NCBI GenBank assembly: GCA_002477475.1
Contig: DLPX01000026.1
Span: 1 to 40,802, forward strand
DNA length: 40,802 nt
Reading direction: 5' to 3'
Source of the DNA: Proteobacteria bacterium UBA7447
GTDB taxonomy: Bacteria; Pseudomonadota; Gammaproteobacteria; Arenicellales; UBA868
Positions 7,953 through 16,742 of the stretch are shown in pieces (the stretch's first letter is position 1; every line of letters begins with the position of its first letter). The notes below the pieces were generated by a model that saw only the letters and a list, made by a program, of their open reading frames with translations, did no database searches and was not told the DNA's origin. Position numbers and translations under genes: made by a program.

Positions 7953-9313
7953 TACTCGCCGGGTCTCACGCGATAGCGGATAAATGCCTCTTCTCGCAAA
8001 AACTGCGCCCACTGCTCGAAGGCCTCTTCAGTCTTGCGCGCACTGAGGATGCGTTCGGCCTGGCGTCGGCGCAAAGTATTCCCTACATCTTTCTCCCGTT
8101 CTCCGGTGATCTGGGCAATGTGCCAGCCAGCGGTTGTCTGAAAGACAGGGCTCACCTCGTTGACTGATAAAGGATCAAGCGCCTGCTCAAATTCCCCCGG
8201 CAACTCCCCCGGGCTTAGCCAGCCGATATTTCCACCAAGCGCACGGGTATTGGCATCTTCAGATTGCAGCCGGGCGACTGCTCCAAAATCCTCGCCCGCC
8301 ACAATCCGCTCCCGAATACGCTCCAGTCGCGCTCTTAACTGTTCATCAGGCAGAAGCGCGCTGGCCCTGATCAGGATGTGCCGAACCTCCTGCTGGCGTA
8401 CGACGGTCTCTCCCTGAGACTTGCGTCCTAATACTTTCAGAAGATGCCATCCGTTGGAACTCTGAAAAACGGGTGATAACCCGCCTGGCGGCACCTCTGC
8501 TACGGCATCAAGAAACAGTTGCGGTAACTGCTCCGCCGTCCTAACTCCCAGCATTCCCCCTTCTGATGCCTTGGTTCCGTCTGAGTACCGTCTTGCCGCT
8601 TCGCTGAACGCCAGACCGCCGATCACCTCCTGCCGAATTTTTTCAAGCCGGTCTCGAAGCTCAGAGATTTGTGATTCTGAAGCCCCCGAGGGTGATTTCA
8701 GCAGGATATGAGCCAGATCAAACTCGATGTCATCGGGTTTGTCCTCCTGTGGATTTTGTGCCAGATAATCATCAATTTCCTGATCGCTAACGTCAACTTG
8801 GCGACGGATCTGCCGATCAATCAGCTTTCGGATCGTGAGCTGCTTTCGCAGATCTGTCTCGTAGTCTTCAATTGCGACCCCTGCTCCCACTATCGCGGCC
8901 TCCAACTGGGGCAAGGTCAGGCGATTCTGCCGGGCAATCGTCGTCAGCGCATAAGCCACTTCCCGATCGGTGGCGATAATCGAAGCGCGCGCCGCCACAT
9001 CCAGCATTAAAGTATCGACGATCAACTCCTCCAGCAGACCGGAGGCCAAAACGTCACGGGGCGGCAGAGTCTGGCCGGCAGAGCGCAACTCCATCTCAGC
9101 GAGGGAGATCTCCCGGTTGAGATCGGCTTCAGTGATGACGCCGTCGTTGACGACCACCATGACACGATTAAGCGACTGGTCTGCCAGCACGCCGCAAGAA
9201 AGCGCCAAGGCAAAAGCTGCCGCTGCCGGCAAACACCTCTTGGGGTGTAGTGCGGCACCCGCGAAATATTGGAATACCCGCCTGAGATCCACCAAGACGC
9301 TGATTAATTCCAT
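7952..9313 (-). CDS. surA: periplasmic chaperone and peptidyl-prolyl isomerase SurA
   Basis: This 453-residue protein matches SurA, which escorts unfolded outer-membrane proteins to the BAM complex. A hydrophobic signal segment lies near residues 28-44 (ending GVLA), followed by the SurA N-terminal domain (NRVMVVVNDGVITEADL). Two parvulin domains follow: the first from about 195 (FDLAHILLKS to GWHLLKVLG) and the second from about 305 (VRHILIRAS to GWHIAQITG). A short C-terminal segment completes the core chaperone module. The start ATG overlaps the lptD stop by 10 bases, so translation is coupled. SurA being co-expressed with its client LptD is a known arrangement. Confidence 0.96.
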   Translation of the reverse strand: MELISVLVDLRRVFQYFAGAALHPKRCLPAAAAFALALSCGVLADQSLNRVMVVVNDGVITEADLNREISLAEMELRSAGQTLPPRDVLASGLLEELIVDTLMLDVAARASIIATDREVAYALTTIARQNRLTLPQLEAAIVGAGVAIEDYETDLRKQLTIRKLIDRQIRRQVDVSDQEIDDYLAQNPQEDKPDDIEFDLAHILLKSPSGASESQISELRDRLEKIRQEVIGGLAFSEAARRYSDGTKASEGGMLGVRTAEQLPQLFLDAVAEVPPGGLSPVFQSSNGWHLLKVLGRKSQGETVVRQQEVRHILIRASALLPDEQLRARLERIRERIVAGEDFGAVARLQSEDANTRALGGNIGWLSPGELPGEFEQALDPLSVNEVSPVFQTTAGWHIAQITGEREKDVGNTLRRRQAERILSARKTEEAFEQWAQFLREEAFIRYRVRPGE

Positions 9314-11898
9314 GAGGGCGAAGTCGTTTTGATGCCCTCTGCTAATTGGTTACTGGAAATACGTCCCAGACTCTTGAGGCTGAAAGTCGCAAGGAACTGC
9401 ACGCCCCCGTTGTCGTCGTTCTCACTCGGGCGATCCTCCAGCGCGACCTGTAGCGCCCAGCAACAGGCATCGTAGCCCAGGCTGACCCGACTATAGGAGC
9501 CCGAGTCGTCGGTATCGGACTGGCCGATGAGTGCCGCCGCACCCAGTTGCCACCGGGGTGCCAAAGGCCAGGTCAAATCCAGTTCGAGATTACTCTCGGA
9601 CTCCTCCCAGCGGTACGACGCTCCGAATTCACGGCGAAAATCCAAACCGTAGCGGCCACCCAAGCGCCACCTGGCGATCTCGCTCTCTTCCCAGTTCCAG
9701 TTGGCGAACCCGTTCGTACTGACATGTTTGGTCACCTGAAAGGTCGCATCAGCCAGCAAAGGAGAAAAGTCGCTGGAGTCCGTCTTAGAACCATCCAGCG
9801 TGACCTCACGGTCGACAAAATAGATCTGCTGGGCAAGTTCCCAGCTCAGCAGATCTTCTCCGGAGTCCTCTGAATAGGTTTCGCTGGACAGTCCCAATGT
9901 GAAACCCTGAAAGTTCTGAATCCGATCGGAACCCCAAAAGCCGCTATCGAGAAATGCATCAGCAATGTTGTCAAATCCCACAGAACCAGAGTCAAACACG
10001 GGGAGATCATCCTGATCCTCATAGGGCACATAGTGATAGCTCAGACTCGGCACGAGGGTCTGTGTGTGATTGCTGCCCTGCCAGGTCACCTCACGCTCAA
10101 GAAACAACTTTGAACCAATCTCGAAAAGGTAAATTCCCCGGGTCGGATCGGAGGATTGTCCTGCCGGCTGGTTTTCGACGCTATAGGCCGTGTGCGCATA
10201 GGTTATTTTTGGCCTGATCTCACCATAGGTACGCTCCATGGGTGCCGCCAGCGACACCTGGTTATCCCATCTGATCCCGGTCGTTTTTGTAGCAGAGCTG
10301 TGATCGAAATTTATCAGCTCAGTATCAAACTCTGGACGTAGAGAAAAACGGGTCACATTATCGCGCAGATAGTCTCCCGTAGAATCATGTGTTAAATGAA
10401 ATTTCTTATCCCACGTTACCTTCACCCCCGGAAGGCGGCTATAGGGCTCGTCTGCTTCAGAAACACTGCTGTCCAGGGTCTGGTATGCCGTGGCATCGGC
10501 ATTGATCTGGAAATTTTCATCCTCCAGAAAGATATCCATCGGATCGATGGATAGATCCAACTGCTGGGGAATATGGGATGCACTGCTGACCTGAAGATTG
10601 TCCGATAAATCCTCCAAATAGGACTTGTCGGACACTTCACCGATGTCCGCACCAAAAGAAAAACTTGAACCTGCCTTTCGCAGATTCTGGCGGTGCTCGT
10701 AACTCCATCCGTATCGACTGGAACCGTATTTGCTGTCATCGGGCATGAATTCGCCGCGAACGATCCCCCGAAAATCTCCTCCGGCAGCTTCGCCCATATA
10801 GCGGTACTCGCCGGATCCAAGCAGGCCGCGGTTGGCCATAAATCTCCCGGAAAACGTCGCGTCATGCTGAGGGGCAATATTCCAGTAATACGGCACCTCG
10901 ACATTAAAGCCCCAATTCTGGCTGTAGCCGATCGTGGGAAACAGCAACCCGCTCTTGCGTTCGTCGGTAATTGGAAAACTGAGCTTTGGCGCATAGGCAA
11001 TGGGTACGCCGTAGAACTTCAGTTTCAGATGCTCTCCCATCCCCATTCCCGAGGCATGATCCAGGGTGATCTCGCTGGCCTCGATCAATACTGAGTCGTC
11101 ACCTGCCACACATCGCGAATACACCACGTCCTGAAAGCGCTCCCGGTCGTGTCCTTCCAGGAAAAGCATACTCGCTGTGGCCCGCGCCTTCGCCCGCACT
11201 TGAAACGGCTCATCGCCCTCAGTCGACGTGGTCGAAACTGAGTTCTTCCCAACGTCTCCAAAATCCAGTTTCAGGATTTCGCCTGATGGCAATCGGATCA
11301 CATCGGGTGTCTTTGCTGCCGGCCCCTTGATGCTTCCCAGGGCGCCGGCCGTTGCAACCGTAAACCCTGACGGATCAAATGTCGTATTGGAAAAATCTGC
11401 AACTTTGCGTTTGGGGATAGGATCCCGCCGAGCGAACTGCACCGTGACATCGCGGGCGCTGCCGATACGTGTTTCCATCTCAAGGGCCAACCCCTCAGCC
11501 GTGATGCGATCCCCGTTTTCAGAGTAAAGAACCGCATTGGTTGCCTCAAGGGATAAGGTCTTTTTATCGAAGCGGATTTCATCCGCATAGATGCCGCGGG
11601 CACCCTGTGTCGCAAGCGCACCCCCTTTGAGTTCCAACTGTTCTGCGGATGAAAGATCGATCTGATCGGCTTCAAGATTGATGGGCAGTCTTGCGGGATC
11701 TCTGGAGATATAGAGCAGAAGATTTTCAGGAACCGCAATCACATCTGCCGGGCAGGTTGTCTCATCTGCAAAGACGATCGGCGTATCAGCAGAGATAGAG
11801 GCGGGGGCCGCCAACCCACCCAGCGCGAGGATTACTCCGGTGCCCAAGCGGGCGCTGCCAGAAAAAATTCGGGATACCGCCGGAAGGAGTCGTCTCAT
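9304..11898 (-). CDS. lptD: LPS-assembly outer-membrane protein LptD
   Basis: LptD inserts lipopolysaccharide into the outer leaflet, with lipoprotein LptE as plug. The 864-residue product has a signal peptide (about residues 1-37), a periplasmic OstA-type jellyroll (INLEADQIDLSSAEQLEL through ITAEGLALEM) and a long C-terminal beta-barrel. Cysteines at about 49, 263, 812 and 813 match the four that form the two long-range disulfides of functional LptD, with the adjacent CC pair near the C terminus. Residues about 160-235 look like an extra, poorly conserved stretch inside or after the jellyroll. No good ribosome site precedes the ATG. The gene is divergent from murU and coupled to surA. Confidence 0.96.
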   Translation of the reverse strand: MRRLLPAVSRIFSGSARLGTGVILALGGLAAPASISADTPIVFADETTCPADVIAVPENLLLYISRDPARLPINLEADQIDLSSAEQLELKGGALATQGARGIYADEIRFDKKTLSLEATNAVLYSENGDRITAEGLALEMETRIGSARDVTVQFARRDPIPKRKVADFSNTTFDPSGFTVATAGALGSIKGPAAKTPDVIRLPSGEILKLDFGDVGKNSVSTTSTEGDEPFQVRAKARATASMLFLEGHDRERFQDVVYSRCVAGDDSVLIEASEITLDHASGMGMGEHLKLKFYGVPIAYAPKLSFPITDERKSGLLFPTIGYSQNWGFNVEVPYYWNIAPQHDATFSGRFMANRGLLGSGEYRYMGEAAGGDFRGIVRGEFMPDDSKYGSSRYGWSYEHRQNLRKAGSSFSFGADIGEVSDKSYLEDLSDNLQVSSASHIPQQLDLSIDPMDIFLEDENFQINADATAYQTLDSSVSEADEPYSRLPGVKVTWDKKFHLTHDSTGDYLRDNVTRFSLRPEFDTELINFDHSSATKTTGIRWDNQVSLAAPMERTYGEIRPKITYAHTAYSVENQPAGQSSDPTRGIYLFEIGSKLFLEREVTWQGSNHTQTLVPSLSYHYVPYEDQDDLPVFDSGSVGFDNIADAFLDSGFWGSDRIQNFQGFTLGLSSETYSEDSGEDLLSWELAQQIYFVDREVTLDGSKTDSSDFSPLLADATFQVTKHVSTNGFANWNWEESEIARWRLGGRYGLDFRREFGASYRWEESESNLELDLTWPLAPRWQLGAAALIGQSDTDDSGSYSRVSLGYDACCWALQVALEDRPSENDDNGGVQFLATFSLKSLGRISSNQLAEGIKTTSPSWN

Positions 11899-11946
11899 CT
11901 AGGAAATTCTGGTAACAGTATGGATCAAGGGCTCTTACTGGAGATC

Positions 11947-11970
11947 TTCGCGAAACGCTTTGTCGCGACA
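11947..11970. promoter_or_regulatory. two CGCG-centred palindromes between lptD and murU
   Basis: TTCGCGAA at 11947-11954 and TGTCGCGACA at 11961-11970 are perfect palindromes with centres 15 bases apart. They lie in the roughly 160-base divergent region upstream of lptD and murU. A role as an operator is only a suggestion; short palindromes arise by chance. Confidence 0.2.
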
Positions 11971-12057
11971 CCAGTTAATTCGAGACAGTATTATAGGCAA
12001 GCATTGGGATCACAGGAACTCTGCCGAAGTTTCACATCCGGAACATCCAGCCCAAAT

Positions 12058-12750
12058 ATGACTGCAAAATCCGCAATGATTCTGGCCGCTGGGCGTGGCG
12101 AGCGCCTTGCGCCCCTGACCGATGTCACGCCAAAACCACTGATTGCGCTTAGGGGAAAAACACTGATCGAACATCACCTGCTCGCCCTAGAACGAGCTGG
12201 CGTCGCCCAAGTGACCGTGAACGTGGCGCACCTTGGAGAACGAATTGTTGACCATCTTGACCGATTCAAGTCCCATGCGCTTGAGATCATCGTTTCTCAT
12301 GAGCCGCCTGGGGCGCTTGAAACGGCCGGCGGCATCCACAAAGCACTCGAACTCATCCAAAGCGATCCATTCATTGTGGTGAATGCCGATGTGTGGACCG
12401 ATTTTCCCTTTTCAACACTGCCAGACACCATCAACACCGATGCCCATCTGGTTCTGGTCCCTAACCCACCCCACCACCCGGACGGGGATTTTTCGCTTCA
12501 TAACTCCTTCGTCGAGATAAAGCAGGGCGCGTCCGGCACGCTGACTTATGCAGGGATCGGTCTTTACCGTAAATCTCTCTTTGCGAAGCATTCTGGCGGA
12601 CGGCTTCCGCTTGCGCCCTTATTGAATCAAGCCGCCGAGGACCGTCGTCTCAGCGGCCAGCGTTATCACGGCAGGTGGATGGATATCGGAACACCACAAA
12701 GACTCGCCGAGGCACGAGAACGCGCCGACTTGGATGCACAACCGTCCTGA
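12058..12750 (+). CDS. murU: N-acetylmuramate-1-phosphate uridylyltransferase-like nucleotidyltransferase
   Basis: This 230-residue sugar nucleotidyltransferase begins with MILAAGRGERLAPLTDVTPK, the nucleotide-binding loop of the family, followed by KPLIALRGKTLIEHHL. The acidic block FIVVNADVWTDF gives the metal-binding Asp. GRWMDIGTPQRLAEA is the usual C-terminal motif. In pseudomonads MurU makes UDP-MurNAc from MurNAc-1-phosphate in the wall-recycling bypass of MurA, which the gene location next to lptD supports. Its usual partner, the kinase AmgK, is absent beside it. The ATG at 12058 fits the family start; an in-frame ATG at 11920 would add 46 unrelated residues. Other sugar-phosphate substrates remain possible. 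Confidence 0.82.
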   Translation: MTAKSAMILAAGRGERLAPLTDVTPKPLIALRGKTLIEHHLLALERAGVAQVTVNVAHLGERIVDHLDRFKSHALEIIVSHEPPGALETAGGIHKALELIQSDPFIVVNADVWTDFPFSTLPDTINTDAHLVLVPNPPHHPDGDFSLHNSFVEIKQGASGTLTYAGIGLYRKSLFAKHSGGRLPLAPLLNQAAEDRRLSGQRYHGRWMDIGTPQRLAEARERADLDAQPS

Positions 12751-12777
12751 CTGAGTCCTGAAGCAGACGCCCGCTTC

Positions 12778-13410
12778 TCAGCCGAAGTGGGTCTTCTTTC
12801 CTAAAAGACGAGCTTCAAGAATTCGCTCCAAGGCGTCCGCCGCTTCGTCTACCTGGACTGATAACCCTTGTTCTTTCATGCTAGTGACACCCAACCCTGC
12901 AAAACCGCACGGGTTTATGCGGGAAAAAGGTTCCAATTCCAGATCCACATTGAGACTGAGACCGTGATAACAGCATCCGGACCTTACCCTCAGTCCTAGC
13001 GCAGCAATTTTTTCACCGTCTACGTATACGCCGGGCGCACCGGGTCGGACAACAGCAGTGAGGCCATATTGACCGAGCAACTCAATCACGGATGCTTCTA
13101 TCAGACTGACCAACTGGCGCACGCCGAAGCCTAACCGGCGAAGATCCAGCAACAGATAGGCAACCAGTTGACCCGGCCCATGATAGGTTATCTGTCCGCC
13201 ACGATCCGATTTCACAAGAGGAATATCTGGCGCGCCTTCACGTACCGACTCGCTGCAGCTGACTCCCTGGGTATAGACCGGTGCGTGCTCGAGAAACCAG
13301 ATCTCATCAGCCGTATCAGAACTTCTTGCCTGCGTCCACGTGCGCATCTCGTCCGCAGTGATCGAATAATCGCGAACCCCCAATCGGTGAAATTCCAGCT
13401 GCGACATCAT
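12778..13410 (-). CDS. lipB: octanoyltransferase LipB
   Basis: LipB moves the octanoyl group from acyl carrier protein to lipoate-dependent proteins, the first step of lipoylation. The 210-residue length is normal. SDRGGQITYHGPGQLVAY is the family signature. The catalytic pair is visible as Lys134 in GEKIAALGLRV and Cys168 in INPCGFAGLGVTSM. It is the last gene of the long minus-strand cell-wall cluster, 22 bases after ybeD, an arrangement common in gammaproteobacteria. lipA, which usually follows, is not here; murU converges instead. Confidence 0.95.
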   Translation of the reverse strand: MMSQLEFHRLGVRDYSITADEMRTWTQARSSDTADEIWFLEHAPVYTQGVSCSESVREGAPDIPLVKSDRGGQITYHGPGQLVAYLLLDLRRLGFGVRQLVSLIEASVIELLGQYGLTAVVRPGAPGVYVDGEKIAALGLRVRSGCCYHGLSLNVDLELEPFSRINPCGFAGLGVTSMKEQGLSVQVDEAADALERILEARLLGKKTHFG

Positions 13411-13432
13411 GATACGGTAAACCGCCTGGCCA

Positions 13433-13720
13433 CTAGAGAGTCAGCAGAATGTCGTTCTCACTATTGAGGTCCAAATAGATCGCATCCAGTTGCTGGCGGC
13501 TGGTCGCTTCAATCGTACAACTCACAGAGACATACTTTGACGAGCCACTCTCCCGGGTTCGAAGATCAAGAATTTTCCCACCATGCAGATGTCTTGAAAC
13601 AATTTCCCGGACATGGTCATCGAAACCTGTCACCTGCTTACCCATTGCCTTGATCTGGAATTCACAGGGAAAACTCAGCAACTCCTCGGGAATCTCATCG
13701 GCTTTGCTTTCGTTCGCCAT
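13433..13720 (-). CDS. ybeD: YbeD/DUF493 family protein
   Basis: This 95-residue protein belongs to DUF493 (YbeD), a small alpha/beta fold resembling ACT-type regulatory domains. FPCEFQIKAMG begins the first strand, and the closing part reads LDAIYLDLNSENDILLTL, typical of the family end. Its biochemical role is unsettled, but it nearly always sits between dacA and lipB. The ATG at 13720 overlaps the dacA stop by one base (TGATG), which decides the start over an in-frame codon four residues upstream and predicts translational coupling. Confidence 0.9.
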   Translation of the reverse strand: MANESKADEIPEELLSFPCEFQIKAMGKQVTGFDDHVREIVSRHLHGGKILDLRTRESGSSKYVSVSCTIEATSRQQLDAIYLDLNSENDILLTL

Positions 13721-14901
13721 CAGTGGAACCACAAGCGAACGGTATCAGACAGTCGCGTCATCCATGATCCCGCTTCCACGTCCTGCAGAGCTACCAGCGG
13801 TCTCGCCAACAGTTCGTCATCGTTAAGAGTGACTGTCAAGGTACCGAGCACCTGACCACCTGCCACTGGCGCAAGCACGGGATCTGTCAGCGCTACGCCT
13901 GCCTTCAGTTTTTTGCCAAGGCCTTTGGCCATGACCAGCGCAATCGGCTCTGATAACCCCAAGGAGACGGTTTGCGCTGCCCCCTTAAATACCTGCGATT
14001 CCACCACCTTTTGACCCGCCGGATACAGATCATGGTGTTCGTAGGCGGCAAATCCGAAGCGCAGCAATGAATAAACCGCATCAGCGCGCTCGCGGTCACT
14101 CTGAGCGCCAATCACTGTCCCAATTAGTCGCATCCCGTCCCGCTCGGCAGACCCGACGAGGCAATACCCCGCCGACCGGGTATGACCTGTCTTGACGCCA
14201 TCGATACTGCTGTCGCGTCCCAGAAGAGGATTGCGGTTCTTCTGGGTGATGTTGTTCCAAGTGAACTCCCGAATGGCATACATGGCGTAATGATCGGGCT
14301 GCTGATCGATAATGGCGCGGGTCAGCAAAGTCACATCCCGAGCCGTGGTGTAGTGATCCGGATGCGGCATGCCTGCGCTGTTAACAAAGTGGCTATTCAC
14401 CATCCCCAGTTCTGCCGCGGTCTGGTTCATCAAATCTGCAAAGCCCTCTTCACTGCCCGCAACATGTTCGGCCAGCGCCACGGCCGAGTCATTGCCCGAC
14501 TGCACGATAAGCCCCATCAGCAGATCTTCGATCCGGACTTTCTCGCCTGCTTCAATAAACATTCGAGACCCTTCCAAGCGCCAGGCTTTCTCGCTCACAA
14601 CGACCATGTCGTCCTTTTCTATCGTGTCCCGTTCAATCTCCCGAAAGACGATATAGGCAGTCATCAATTTGGTCAGGCTGGCAGGCTCAACCGGAGTGTC
14701 CGCACGGTCACCCGCCAACGTGAGTCCGGTTTCCGCATCCATCAGCAGCCAGGACGATACTTTCAGTTTTGGCGGCGGAATACTCGACTGCATCGGCTCG
14801 GCAAGATCCGACTCCAATTCGGCGGATACGGCCCAGGGCATCAGCGCGATGCACATGCTCAAAACCCCTCGGCGCAGTATGTTGACCCACTTTCTGCTCA
14901 T
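13720..14901 (-). CDS. dacA: D-alanyl-D-alanine carboxypeptidase (PBP5/6 type)
   Basis: This 393-residue enzyme trims the terminal D-alanine from peptidoglycan pentapeptides, limiting crosslinking. A signal peptide (to about residue 27) leads to the penicillin-binding domain with SxxK as SLTK (Ser75, Lys78), SGN at about 135-137, and KTG at about 237-239. The late beta-rich PBP5 C-terminal domain and the end WMTRLSDTVRLWFH, an amphipathic membrane-anchoring helix, are visible. I chose the ATG at 14901 because AGGGAGTGA lies at good spacing upstream. A GTG at 14913 would give a 4-base overlap with rlpA and is the alternative. Confidence 0.95.
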   Translation of the reverse strand: MSRKWVNILRRGVLSMCIALMPWAVSAELESDLAEPMQSSIPPPKLKVSSWLLMDAETGLTLAGDRADTPVEPASLTKLMTAYIVFREIERDTIEKDDMVVVSEKAWRLEGSRMFIEAGEKVRIEDLLMGLIVQSGNDSAVALAEHVAGSEEGFADLMNQTAAELGMVNSHFVNSAGMPHPDHYTTARDVTLLTRAIIDQQPDHYAMYAIREFTWNNITQKNRNPLLGRDSSIDGVKTGHTRSAGYCLVGSAERDGMRLIGTVIGAQSDRERADAVYSLLRFGFAAYEHHDLYPAGQKVVESQVFKGAAQTVSLGLSEPIALVMAKGLGKKLKAGVALTDPVLAPVAGGQVLGTLTVTLNDDELLARPLVALQDVEAGSWMTRLSDTVRLWFH

Positions 14902-14909
14902 GATTGACT

Positions 14910-15728
14910 TCACTCCCTGACTACCGTTGGTTCAGTGCCGGTAACACTCATAATTATGGTCCGCTGCCTCCGGACGGCGTTGGCGTCCGTTAGCGGTCCT
15001 GCTTGAACCCGATAATAACGATTCTCCTGATATTCCACCGTTACGATCCGGATATGGGGAATCCCGCTCTCGACAAGCTGTGCTTTAAGGCGATCTGCGT
15101 TCCCGCTAAGCCGGAAACTGCCTGCCTGCAGAAAAACAGGCGGCTGTGCTTTACTGTAATTGGTTTTGGAGGAGGAATTTTCCCGGCCCGTTGCTGTCGC
15201 GACAACCCGGATCTGAACCGGTGCGGTTCCTGAGTCGACCACACCCAGTTTCTTCGCTGCCATATACGACAGATCCAGAATTCTGCCACCTAGAAACGGT
15301 CCGCGGTCATTTAGGCGAACCAGAACTTCACGGCCGTTAGCGAGATTCTGCACCGCAAGATAGGTCGGCAGCGGCAAGGTCTTGTGTGCTGCCGTCATGG
15401 CGAACATATCGTACTCATCTCCGTTGGAGGTGGTTCGGCCATGAAATTTTCTTCCATACCAGGAAGCCTCCCCGGTCTCCGAATAACCCACCCTGACGGA
15501 GGACATGGGAACATATCGAACACCAAAAACCGTATAGGGGGCATTTCCAATCCTGCTCAACGGCTCGGCTCTGGGGACCGCGTTGGCAACCGACGCAGGG
15601 TCGGGGCTGGAGTCAGGCGGGCCGTCGTCTTCGAAATAGGCTCCACCGGACGGGGGATCACGGAAAACACTGCAGCCGGCAAGCATCAGGAATGCAGTCG
15701 CCAGGACTGCCCACCGGCACCATCGCAT
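14910..15728 (-). CDS. rlpA: RlpA septal-ring lytic transglycosylase, lipoprotein
   Basis: This 272-residue protein has a lipoprotein signal with lipobox LAGC (Cys19), so it is probably anchored in the outer membrane. The double-psi beta-barrel domain covers about residues 85-175 (GEASWYGRKFHGRTTSNGDE, then LVRLNDRGPF and RILDLSYMAAKKLGV). In Pseudomonas this domain cleaves glycan strands stripped of stem peptides. A SPOR domain at the end (LQAGSFRLSGNADRLKA to YRVQAGPL) binds such denuded glycan at the septum. It stands between mltB and dacA in the same operon. Confidence 0.94.
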   Translation of the reverse strand: MRWCRWAVLATAFLMLAGCSVFRDPPSGGAYFEDDGPPDSSPDPASVANAVPRAEPLSRIGNAPYTVFGVRYVPMSSVRVGYSETGEASWYGRKFHGRTTSNGDEYDMFAMTAAHKTLPLPTYLAVQNLANGREVLVRLNDRGPFLGGRILDLSYMAAKKLGVVDSGTAPVQIRVVATATGRENSSSKTNYSKAQPPVFLQAGSFRLSGNADRLKAQLVESGIPHIRIVTVEYQENRYYRVQAGPLTDANAVRRQRTIIMSVTGTEPTVVRE

Positions 15729-15730
15729 GC

Positions 15731-16735
15731 TTAGTTTCCAGTAGCTGACGCGATCTGCTCTGCGAGCTCAAAGACCGACATAGCGTAGTTCTGGCTACGG
15801 TTGTAGCGGGTAATGACAAAAAAGTTGTGGTGGCCAAGCCGATAATCCGGGCCGAGTTTTCCCTCAAAGCGCATCACCCCCACCTTCTCATCCGCATCGC
15901 CTGAGACCGGTACGCTCAGCGCCCTCACTGAAGACAGCGGTGAATTCGGGCTCAATTTTCCCGTGACCATGTCATCGAGTCCCTCTGGCGCGTTGAGAAC
16001 ACGAGTCACGATCGCTTCATTGGGTGCCCAACGGTGACGAGCCAGGTAATTGGCGGCGCTGCCAATCGCGTCCGCCACGCTTTTTAGAAGATCAGCACGG
16101 CCATCTCCGTCAAAATCGACGGCATAGTTGCGGTAACTGCTCGGCATAAATTGGGGAATGCCCATCGCGCCGGCATAAGAGCCTTTGACCGCCAGTGGAT
16201 CCAGCCCCTGCTCAGCGACCAACTGCATGAAGTGCTCCAATTCCGAGGTGAAAAACTTACTGCGTCGAGGATATTCGACAGAGAGCGTCACCAAACTGTC
16301 CAACACCCGTAAACTGCCCAGCACTTTGCCATAGCGGGTTTCGATGCCGATGATCGCGACAATAATCTCTGCCGGGACACCAAAACGTTCCTCGGCCCTC
16401 GCCAAAATCTGTGCATGCTGTTTGAGAAACTGAATCCCGCCATTAATGGATGCCGGATTAACAAACAGGGATTGGTAACGGTGCCATGACAACCTCTCGG
16501 CAGGACGATTCATCGCGTCAATAATCTTGGTCTGAATCTTCGCGTCGCGAAACCACGACTTCATCTTCTGCCCTTGCAGCCCTTCTACTCCATCCAGGCG
16601 ATCAGCCAACTTGGCCAGCTCTGGGTATTTTTCAAGAGAGACCGCATGAAGCGGTGACACCCACATTGCCAGGGCGCCCAGCACCCCAACACACCATCGT
16701 CGCGTTCGGCAAACCCCTGATTGATCCTTCACCAT
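15731..16735 (-). CDS. mltB: membrane-bound lytic murein transglycosylase B
   Basis: This 334-residue family-103 lytic transglycosylase cleaves peptidoglycan with formation of 1,6-anhydro-MurNAc. Catalytic Glu132 sits in IIGIETRYGKVLGS. AGAMGIPQFMPSSYRNYAVDFDGDGRAD is the family's second signature and includes a calcium-binding EF-hand-like loop. The N-terminal hydrophobic stretch (VLGALAMWVSPLHA) looks like a plain signal peptide rather than a lipobox, so a soluble periplasmic form is likely. An AGGAGG site lies so close to the ATG that the next codon, GTG at 16732, may be the real start. rodA ends 7 bases upstream. Confidence 0.94.
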   Translation of the reverse strand: MVKDQSGVCRTRRWCVGVLGALAMWVSPLHAVSLEKYPELAKLADRLDGVEGLQGQKMKSWFRDAKIQTKIIDAMNRPAERLSWHRYQSLFVNPASINGGIQFLKQHAQILARAEERFGVPAEIIVAIIGIETRYGKVLGSLRVLDSLVTLSVEYPRRSKFFTSELEHFMQLVAEQGLDPLAVKGSYAGAMGIPQFMPSSYRNYAVDFDGDGRADLLKSVADAIGSAANYLARHRWAPNEAIVTRVLNAPEGLDDMVTGKLSPNSPLSSVRALSVPVSGDADEKVGVMRFEGKLGPDYRLGHHNFFVITRYNRSQNYAMSVFELAEQIASATGN

Positions 16736-16742
16736 ATCCTCC

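Noticed and set aside
12751..12781. possible terminator between murU and lipB
   Set aside because: Only a GAAGC/GCTTC stem with a bulged extension can form, and no U tract follows on either strand.
14182..14907. 241-codon open frame antisense to dacA
   Set aside because: It is rich in His, Gln and Arg with no domain, typical of the reverse frame of a GC-rich gene.
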